Below, in pieces: positions 56,630 through 64,000 of a stretch of DNA of 64,000 bases. Origin of the DNA: Gonapodya prolifera JEL478 (lineage: Eukaryota > Monoblepharomycota > Monoblepharidomycetes > Monoblepharidales > Gonapodyaceae). The translations under genes and the position numbers were made by a program. How positions within the stretch are numbered: position 1 is the first letter of the stretch; the number at the start of each line of letters is the position of its first letter. The stretch is from positions 62,001 to 126,000 of the forward strand of contig KQ965857.1 of the NCBI GenBank assembly GCA_001574975.1, written 5' to 3'. A model generated the notes under the pieces. The model saw nothing but the letters and a program-made list of their open reading frames with translations, was not told the origin of the DNA and searched no databases.

Positions 56630-58944
56630 ATGCCTCCTCCTACGAGCCACGCGGCTCCTATCAGCTCTCGCCATTCCCAGCAGCAACCGCCACATGTCAC
56701 CTCCTCCAATGGCATCTCTGGAGACGATGTTCGAGCGGGCGGGAAAGCTGGGACCTTTACGGTCGAGCGAGGAAAGGCCAATGAACTTCTCGTCGTCCGA
56801 GCATTGGTTACTCGTGACGACGCTGCCTCCCTCATCGGTCGAAACGGTGCGAACATTCGATGGATCAATAGCAAGGCTAGAGTCAGAACAGTTTTCTCCG
56901 CAAATGTTGAGGGCGTCTCTGATAGGATTCTGACAGTCACTGGGCAGCTGTCAGCGGTGGCGAAGGTGAGTTAGTGACCGATTACTGGATGGGACGCCCG
57001 CTTACAGAGTCCTCCGCATTGGTCAATTTTCTTCATCGTTGGTCTGTGAAATGATGTATCTTCAAATCTATTTGTTCTCAGGCGTTTGGATTGATTGCGG
57101 ACCACATGATAGGCAATCTAGAAGTCGAGCAGGGGGAGACATCCGAGGAGGCCTCCTACGGCACACTGCAGTTGCTCATTCCCGACTCGATGGCTGGAGC
57201 AATTATCGGCAAAGGAGGCGTACAAATTAAGGAACTGCAGAGGAACTCCAAGGCTCGGATTATGGTTGGAAAGGAGGTCCTGCGTGGTAGCACCGAAAAG
57301 TGGGTCATTTCTTCACTGAGCGTGTTTTCACTTTCATGAGCTAAATTGCGCTTTGCCCTAGAATTCTCTCCGTTCAAGGCAATCCCGAGTCGCTCGAGAA
57401 TGCCGTCCTCAGTCTAGGTCGCGTGATTATTGAATATGCCGTCCTCTCAGTACGTTGCTTTGAGTGTTGTGGTTGTTGGAAGTCTTCTCATCTCTTCTTT
57501 GTGACCCCTTTTCTTTTGTGGTTGTATTTTCTTCCAAAGTTTGGCACACTCTATTACAATCCCGGAGATGTTGCTGCACATGAGCAATCCTCGAAAGAAA
57601 CAACTGTGGCATATGAGGATGACTACGCTCCGGCGCCATCTGAACGTGCCGCTCCCTCCACTCATGTTGTTCGTCCCAAGGCGCAAGCCCAGGAGCCGAC
57701 TCCCGAGGAGCGTGTTCCCGCACGCCCCAAACCCCCTGCCAAACCACAGAACGTCCAACAGCCTGCGGCACCTCGTCCAAAGACTGTCACCCAACAGCAA
57801 CAAAACCCTCTGCCCCAGGCGAAGGCTACCTCTCAAGCCTCTGCTCCTGCTCCTCCTCCTGCTGCAGGTCGTTCGAAAACAGCATCGCAACCTGCCCCGG
57901 CTTTGGCCCCGGCCCCGGACGCAAATTGGGGGCCCGTCCCCCAGGAGCAATCGTACGCAGAAGAGGAAACGCCGTACAAGCAGACCAACAGCTCGACGAG
58001 GGGGAATGGTACAGGTGCCCGGGGTGGACGTGGCCGTCGTGGAGCAAGGGGTGGTGCGTGGCGACAAAACGGACGTGGAGGAGCTGGCCGTGGAAACGGA
58101 AGAGCACGCCGAGACGAGGGAGTCGAACCCAGTGGTGAGTGTGGATAATCAATCGTCTTCCCGTGGTTTTAAACCGAGTCTTTGTTTCATTCAAGGTGAC
58201 GCTTCGGCTGGCGATTACACACAGCACGATGCAATTGACTCACAATCTCCGTCTCCAGTTCCTCCACCAGCTGCGTCTCGGGACGTTCGCCCAACCGAGG
58301 CACGTGCGCGTCCCGGCCAGCGGTCCTCTTCGGAACCTCCTGCCGCGCGCTCCACGCCGGTACGGGAGGCCTCGGTAGAGGCCAATTACCGCCATGTTGC
58401 CCCAGCAGCGTCTCCAGACCACTTACCCGAAGACAATTGTGGCAAGGACTTTGAGGACACGGCTGACTCCGCTCACAACGGTCCTCCGCGAGCCACGGTG
58501 TGCTACATGTGCGGCAGGTCAGGCCACCAGGTCTCGTGGTGCTACGAGACGGAGCGGCTTTGTTCGGAAGGAGTGGTGTATCTTGACAAGAGCAGAGGAA
58601 AGCCCGTCGTGCGCTTTTACGACGGCACGGGCGTCGTGTTTGGCAGGGACATGTTCGAGAAGGGCTTGTGCATGCTCGATGTCATCGAAGGAAATGCAGG
58701 CGAGGGCAGGCAGCGGCAGCAGGAGCAGCAAAATGGTGATTCGGGCTTCGGCGGTGGAGGAGGTGACGCCCGCCGGGGCAAGGGCGGGGTACGGGGCAGA
58801 GGGAACGGCTATGTCGACAGAGGGAGGGGGAGTTGGAGGCTCAGGGGTGGCAGGCGGGAAAACAGGGAGGCAGGGTCAGATGGTCAGCATTATGGCAATG
58901 GCAATGGCAATGGGCCGAGTAGGCAGAATGGGTACGTGGAGTAA
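56630..58944 (+). CDS. RNA-binding protein with two KH domains, a CCHC knuckle and RG-rich tails
   Basis: This is a probable post-transcriptional regulator. From the ATG at 56630 a short Pro/Gln/Ser leader precedes KH1: LLVVRALVTRDDAASLIGRNG with GxxG as GRNG, continued across an intron by AFGLIADHMI. KH2 is LQLLIPDSMAGAIIGKGGVQ with GxxG as GKGG, continued by ILSVQGNPESLENAVLSLGR. A long Pro/Ala/Gln linker follows. Next is the first RG tract (GARGGRGRRGARGG) ending at an intron (58136-58197). Then come a disordered segment, a zinc knuckle CYMCGRSGHQVSWC (CX2CX4HX4C), and a small conserved-looking patch VVRFYDGTGVVFGRDMFEKG. A final RGG/GN-rich tail ends at 58944. KH pairs with a retained GxxG should bind single-stranded nucleic acid. 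Confidence 0.85.
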
Positions 58945-59141
58945 TGGCGGGATCGGATCAGTGCACGACATAGATGTTACATAGGTGCCGGAGGAGCTAC
59001 CTTTTCGATGCTGTGATTGATTGTCCAAATACCACTACAAACACGAATTGGTGCACGACTGGGTGTCCATCAACAAAAGTTGGTCGTTCAAACAAGTCGT
59101 AACATCACCGCGGTAAATATAGCCTGAGAGGGCAGCTCTGC

Positions 59142-60157
59142 TCATTCCGGCACTAATCCTACATCTGCAACTGTCCATGCTTCCGCTCCGAGCATCACGT
59201 CTTCTCCGCGCGCAACGGTGCGCCAAGCTTCAAACTTGTCGATGCTCCAAATATCGGGGGCCTTCAAGCGGGCATCATGTTGGAGACTTAAGAAGGGTAT
59301 GTTTCCGCTCGACTGGGCCAACACGCACCTCTCTCAGCTCGCGCCATTTGGCTCCAAAGCCGTCCACCGGCGCCCACCAACCAGATATCTCGCGTATACC
59401 CTGCGTCCCGTCGCGACCAACCAGCTCCCAACGGCGGCTCGCAAATGCACCGCCCTCGCGGCCTTTTGCGAGGGGATCACGAATGGTGATGACGTGTGGT
59501 CCAAAGATTAAGACTTGTCGTGGGCTCGGATGCCCGTATTCTCGGAGTGAGAGGAACGGTACCGGGGTTGCGAGTGGGAGGCGGTGCCATATCTCTTCGT
59601 CTGAATGGGCGTTGTGACATCGGAGGGACTCGCTCAACGCAACGTCACGTACATGGACACTCCTTTCCACCACGGACTGCGACGCCCGTCTCGACCATGA
59701 CGGTCCCTTCCGCATCGAACTCTCGTCTCGCTTCGACGAGTGCTTCTTCGAGGCTTTTACCCCCCATGATCGCCGCAGCACCCACGCCCGCCCTCCGCGT
59801 TTGAAAACGCCTCTGTTCCAACGTGACGGAAAACACCTGCTCCCTTGGAACGCCCCTGTGGTCCTGCACATGAACCAGGCGCATCTGGTTCGTCGATGGG
59901 GAGTAACTTGCGTCGCAAAAGAAGGCCACGCGCCCGCCCGTCTTGGTGGCAGATGTGGTGGGTGGTGAAGCATCGGATGCCTCACCGCCCGCCCCGGATT
60001 CGGTCAGGGGATACCGATGCGTCGCAGAGCAGTTCGGGGTCAAGAGCCACAATGCATCGTCTTCCTCGGATCGCTCCAGGAATCCGTGGATGTGCAGCGA
60101 CACCCGGTGCCACGCCCCGCAGAGCGCGAAGGGGACAGGCCCAAAGTCGGACGCCAT
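59142..60157 (-). CDS. Hypothetical protein, three exons
   Basis: The ATG at 60157 gives MASDFGPVPFALCGAWHRVS, then RVAFFCDASYSP, RLVHVQDHRG and SLEEALVEARREFDAEG. A proposed 52-base intron (about 59604-59655) joins this to EEIWHRLPLATPVPFLSLRE, LIFGPHVITIRDPLAKG and GIREISGWWAPVDGFGAKW. Another intron leads to APDIWSIDKFEAWRTVARGE and AEAWTVADVGLVPE, ending at 59142. The protein (about 310 residues) looks globular, with many Trp residues and well-spaced beta-like segments. I do not recognise the family. It is divergent from the DUF3237 gene, with about 190 bases between the start codons. Confidence 0.65.
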
Positions 60158-60349
60158 CGCGTGGCGCAGAACGGGTGCAGGCGCGAGTTTTATCTCCACG
60201 ATACCACGTGATGGGGTGTATTTTGAGTCCGATCGAGCTCGGGGTCAATTGTTGACCGAAGCAGAGGACACAACGGAGCGTCGGCCTCTCTCCGCAGCGG
60301 GCCGTTTTACTTCTCTGTATTTCTTCCCTAACGAAGATTTGCATCTGAC

Positions 60350-60868
60350 ATGGCGCAATCCCGAGCCGAGTCCGTTCCCGCCGCGCCATCGCTCGAATTC
60401 GCCTTCGCGATTGACGCAAAGGTCGACCCTCCCACAGCAATCGGCGGACCAACAGGCACCAGCGCGCTGACGTTCCAGCGTCACTTCGTTCCTATAACCG
60501 GCGGAACTGTGACGGGTCCGCTTTTGGAGGGCGCCGTTCTCCCTCACAGTGGTGATTTCCTGACCAAGGAGTACATTGAGGAAGCAGACGGGCGGACCTC
60601 CGTGGTCTATTCGGTACACGCACGCTATCTCATTCGTGCAAATGATGGAGCCGTGATCGAGATTGACAACAAGGGGTTTTGGGTCGGGACGAAAGAGCAG
60701 GATGATTCGAGTGCCGCCTCGGATCCCAAAACTTACTATTTCCGAACGCAACCCGTGTTCAGAACGACAGCTCCAGCTTATCAATGGCTGACCCGGACAA
60801 TTTTTGTGGGAACGGCAGAGGACCATCTCGATGGGTACATCAGAATAAAGTTGTATAAAGTCTTGTAG
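60350..60868 (+). CDS. DUF3237 family protein
   Basis: A single-exon gene of 172 residues. The pattern fits DUF3237 (YhgA-like beta-barrel) proteins from end to end: FAFAIDAKVDPP near the start, then FVPITGGTVTGPLLEGAVLP, HARYLIRANDGAVIEIDN(K/R)G, YYFRTQPVFRTTAPAYQWL, TRTIFVGTA and a C-terminal YIRIKLYKVL. Members are widespread in fungi and bacteria but their biochemical role is not established. The length matches the family and nothing is missing. It shares a short divergent promoter with the hypothetical gene at 59142-60157. Confidence 0.88.
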   Translation: MAQSRAESVPAAPSLEFAFAIDAKVDPPTAIGGPTGTSALTFQRHFVPITGGTVTGPLLEGAVLPHSGDFLTKEYIEEADGRTSVVYSVHARYLIRANDGAVIEIDNKGFWVGTKEQDDSSAASDPKTYYFRTQPVFRTTAPAYQWLTRTIFVGTAEDHLDGYIRIKLYKVL

Positions 60869-62199
60869 AAATTCATTGTCTCTCACAGCTGGCACTGTGT
60901 GCGGTTGTGGTACGCCAGGTTGCTGGTAGACGTGAATGAGTTTTCCCAATTAAGTTTGAAAAGTTCGGAAGTGCAAATGAAGTTCTCTACATTTCGAATG
61001 TATGAAAAGAACAAGCGAAATGGTCCACATTTCGATCGCGGGAGACGCCAAACACTGCAAAACAACGCAAAGGAATGAAATCGCACGCGCCGCCGCCGCC
61101 ACCAGTTTTCAACTCCGCAGCAAAGCAGTCTGCAGTAGAATATAAACCACTCATTTCAAATCAAGGAAAGGACAAGTGCTCCGGTGTTGTACCAAAATCA
61201 ATCAAGTCCGATGAGTTTCACCCGTCCGTTTCCTTGACACGCAAAGGGGTTGAAGCCAAGACTAGCCCCAGACAGAGCAATGTTTCCCAATGACTCGATG
61301 CGCACAGACGCGGACTGTCGTTCTTTGAATCGGTGAGTCAGCTGTGCATCCCCAAATACGGAGGTTTGACCAAATGTGGGTAAAGTCGTCTCTGCGACTC
61401 GGAGACCACCAACCAGGGCTTACAAGAGACCCCCGATGAATTGAAAGTATTCCTCCAATATAAATTTAGGGCGACGTTTGGACCCCTGAGGGTAACGCAC
61501 TGACGTCATGTGGTACAACAGGGTCCAAAAGTTTGAAAAGAGGGTAGTCCTCCGAAGGTCGACCATTGTATTTCCGCCGAACGTGACGCTCTGCGGGCGG
61601 AGAGGAGACTAAGGTGCAACTCTTTCGTCCCGTTTGAAAGGAAGAACGGAATCTTCTCCCTCAGGGGTCTGCGCCTGTAGCCTGAAAATGTGAGAGCCGA
61701 TTAAATCCGGGTTAGGACTTGTGAGCGGCGAATTGGGACCTGGATTGAGAACGCGGAGACGGAGGAAACGCGCACGAAAACACGCGGATTGAGAAGAACA
61801 AAGCTTCACCGAAGCGTTGGATGGCGTGAGTTTGACAGCCGACGTGAACGTGGTGTGCGTGAGGAGAACGTCGCGAAGGAAGGAGCAACGGATGGATGCC
61901 GCGATGGACGGCTGTGACGTGTACCGTGGGGTGCCATACGCTTCCTTGTCCGCGGTTGGTCGTGGTCTGCAGCTTTTTCACCTCGCCCTTGGTGTCACCC
62001 AACCACCGCCATGGCGCATCAAACCCGTTATTCTCTGCAATCCCAGACACAAGCCCCATGCAGCTTACTCCAAATATGAGACAGGACGCGTGCAGTCAAC
62101 CTCAGTTCTTCTGTGAGTCCTTGGGCCCTGAATACCGGTCTCCCGGGCCTCTTCCCTTTTTCGCCCACTCGTCTCCTTACTCATCGTTTTCTTGTTCCA
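60869..62199. other. Long upstream region of the bZIP gene with several ATGs
   Basis: No recognised protein family occurs here. An ORF at 61075-61293 (MKSHAPPPPPVFN, 72 residues) is of doubtful value. Close to the bZIP gene are a two-codon ATG-GCG-TGA at 61821 and an ATG at 61892 opening a 74-codon frame that ends at 62116, ahead of the ATG at 62200. An ATG at 61896 is in frame with the bZIP ORF. The arrangement is compatible with upstream-ORF control, but transcript ends are unknown. Confidence 0.4.
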
Positions 62200-63725
62200 T
62201 GTCTGACTACTACAATGCTTGTTTGGGTCGTTCTGGCCACCGAACAGCCAATTGGAACGAGATGTACACCAACGGTGCACTGTACTTTCCCCATGACCCA
62301 CAGTCACACCTTCCGTCACCCACGCTGACGCACATTCCTCTTGTGGACGAAACTCCTGACGCCGACAATGTCTCCCCCCTCGCACCGTTCTTCTCGCTCG
62401 GGTTCACCACTTTGGACGACCTCCTCGACATGGCAGATCAGAACTATGCACAGTTGGAAGGCAACTTCACCCCAGAGGAGGTGCAGGAGTTTAACAAGCT
62501 CTCGGATTGTGCACAGCCCACCGTCACCAGGGTTGGGCCTGGGGCTGGTGCATGCGGGTTTGCTCAGCCACCTTGGGTTCCGCCTGCCGGCTTTCCACAG
62601 GCGCCGCTCTTTCCAACGCTGCAGGAGATTCCCTCCTCGGAATTCGCAATCACCACCCCGCCCGCGTCGGATTCGGGATCGCTTCCTGACTTGAAGCCCC
62701 ATTGGACTCCCGAGCCATGCCCTTCGGACCTCCAAACACGCCAGCATTCTTCATCCCGTAAATCGGGCGAGAGCCGTCGAGGATCAATCTCTGTATTGGT
62801 CTCACCCGATGTAACCTGCATACCGCCCAGTTCCGCCCACCGATGCAAGGGTGAATCCCTCGACACCTTGTCCACCCGAGACAACAGCAACCCATCACAA
62901 ACTCTCAAGCGTACTGCACCACCAATTGATGAAGCTGCTGGGGACGCGTCCGAGCCCATTCCTCTCCAACCGCCGCCCTCTCCCAAACCATCTCCACAAC
63001 CCGACGTCGTCATCGTCACCTCATCGCCACCACAACGCCCCAACAAGCGCCTTCGCACGTCGAGCAAAACTAAAGCCTCTGCGACTGCACGTGCGGCCCA
63101 GCCTTCGGAATCCCCGGCGAACACCCCCCGACCTGGACCTGCACCTGCACCTCGTCCCACCACGAAGCGACGCCAGCGATCGAGCGGACCTGACGCAGAA
63201 ATCCACATACCCCGAGGCCACAAACTTACCGACGTCGATGGCGTCTTGGAGATGGAGGGGTTGGATGACGCCACGAGGAGAAGGTTGAGGGTAGGTTTGG
63301 ATGCCTCGTCGTGTTGGAGATGTGCGACTCACGCATTTGTCCCCACCATCTTCGCCCAAAAACAGAACACGCTTTCGGCCCGCCGCTCTCGCATGCGCAA
63401 GGTGACCCGCCTGACGGAGCTTGAGACTCGCGTGGCGGAGCTTGAACGTGAGAACGCAGAGCTCCGCGACACAATTGCTTTTAGTGAGGGGCGAATTGAA
63501 TTTACTGCAGGAGCAGGAACGAGCGAGGTGGGAAACAGCGGGGTGAGAACCGGCGAGCGAGGCGAGGGAGGCGAGGAGACGCACTTCGACCCCAAAAAAG
63601 AATTCTTGGCGGGGCGAATGCCGGTGGTTGATGGGGGAGAGGAGCAAGAGCAGGGCGAGCGCCAAAGGTGGCTGGAGAATGTTCCTCGCACGGACGATGC
63701 CCGGATCTCTGCCGGGGCTTGGTAA
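62200..63725 (+). CDS. GCN4: Gcn4-like bZIP transcription factor
   Basis: This is a probable regulator of amino-acid biosynthesis. The protein from the ATG at 62200 (MSDYYNACLGRSG) has a Pro/Ser-rich, partly acidic activation region (LDDLLDMADQNYAQLEG). Long disordered and basic tracts follow. The C-terminal bZIP is interrupted by an intron (about 63292-63366). Splicing it gives DDATRRRLR|NTLSARRSRMRKV, close to the Gcn4 basic region (R-N-T-x-x-A-R-R-S-R-x-R-K). The heptad zipper LTELETRVAELERENAELRD follows. The intron length is a multiple of three, so the unspliced frame stays open, but it would put a foreign segment in the middle of the basic region. Residues after the zipper are Gly/Glu-rich. 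An in-frame ATG at 61896 could add about 100 residues. Confidence 0.82.
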
Positions 63726-64000
63726 GCCATGCTGGGAAAGGCGGCACCGAGTGCGGCTGGGGAGAGGGGAGGGACTGTGCATTGGTGTTTTCCCCGCCAC
63801 TTTACGTCTGGCGTCTGAGAACACGAACTGTCGGTCAAACGATTGGGTGGCTGGGCCCGTTGGATTAATTGCACGGTCTTGGAGCGTTTTTCCGGACTCT
63901 TATTCCCACACTATGGTCTGGGAAGCGCATGTAAATTCGCTTGGGTAGCCCTCTTTCTCTTCTATACTGGTTCAGCCTTTTGTTGACATGTAATGCGGGG
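63726..64000. other. 3' flank of the bZIP gene
   Basis: No gene was recognised in the last 275 bases. Confidence 0.5.

Noticed and set aside
63021-63824. 267-codon minus-strand ORF
   Set aside because: It lies opposite the bZIP-coding exon, where the basic region and zipper are unmistakable on the plus strand.
1-64000. Transposons, virus-like elements, tRNA, rRNA or CRISPR arrays
   Set aside because: No reverse transcriptase, integrase, transposase or capsid motifs, no terminal repeats and no cloverleaf or array pattern were recognised. Covariance-model and repeat searches could not be run.

Overview
This window is nuclear DNA from an intron-rich fungus. Nearly every gene is broken by short GT-AG introns of about 50-130 bases. 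Several genes are recognisably fungal (a Yhm2-type mitochondrial carrier, a Gcn4-like bZIP factor) or widely eukaryotic (Atp23, Svp26/TEX261, a BAR-domain protein). Several others are rare in or absent from yeasts and moulds: an ACE-like M2 peptidase, a PTPDC1-type phosphatase, an AFG2B-like AAA ATPase and a prolyl hydroxylase fused to a GT60 glycosyltransferase. This mix suggests an early-diverging, probably zoosporic lineage such as Chytridiomycota or Monoblepharidomycota (Gonapodya would fit). That is inference, not proof.

Layout. 0-10.3 kb: the 3' part of an ACE-like metallopeptidase, then a very large disordered protein carrying an ING-type PHD finger. 10.7-17.2 kb, minus strand: ATP23, a helical hypothetical protein and a C2H2 zinc-finger protein. 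17.6-22.5 kb, plus strand: a PTPDC1-like phosphatase, an ankyrin/coiled-coil/SH3 protein and a KCTD-like BTB protein. 23-30.4 kb: a nuclear-looking hypothetical protein, an SDR oxidoreductase, a two-TM protein and the AAA ATPase. 30.6-32.8 kb: an F-box/ankyrin gene with broken frames. 34.3-41.5 kb: acyl-CoA-synthetase-like, ribokinase and TatD-like genes and a hypothetical protein. 41.9-47.6 kb: a BAR gene divergent from the hydroxylase-GT60 fusion, then a DUF676 lipase. 47.8-52.9 kb: an MJ1316-domain protein, a hemerythrin and two hypotheticals. 53-56 kb: YHM2 and SVP26. 56.6-63.7 kb: a KH/zinc-knuckle RNA-binding protein, a hypothetical, a DUF3237 protein and a Gcn4-like bZIP.

The most exciting item is the 683-residue fusion at 43.5-45.7 kb. 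Its N-terminal half has the iron and 2-oxoglutarate signature of PHD/PhyA-type prolyl hydroxylases. Its C-terminal half has the GT60 (Gnt1) signature. In Dictyostelium these are separate, successive enzymes that hydroxylate a proline of Skp1 and then add GlcNAc to it in the cytoplasmic oxygen-sensing pathway. Here one polypeptide appears to do both steps.

No transposon, virus-like element, rRNA, tRNA or CRISPR array was recognised. Exon boundaries were inferred by eye from splice-site consensus and frame continuity. Where a boundary is only a proposal, the entry says so.
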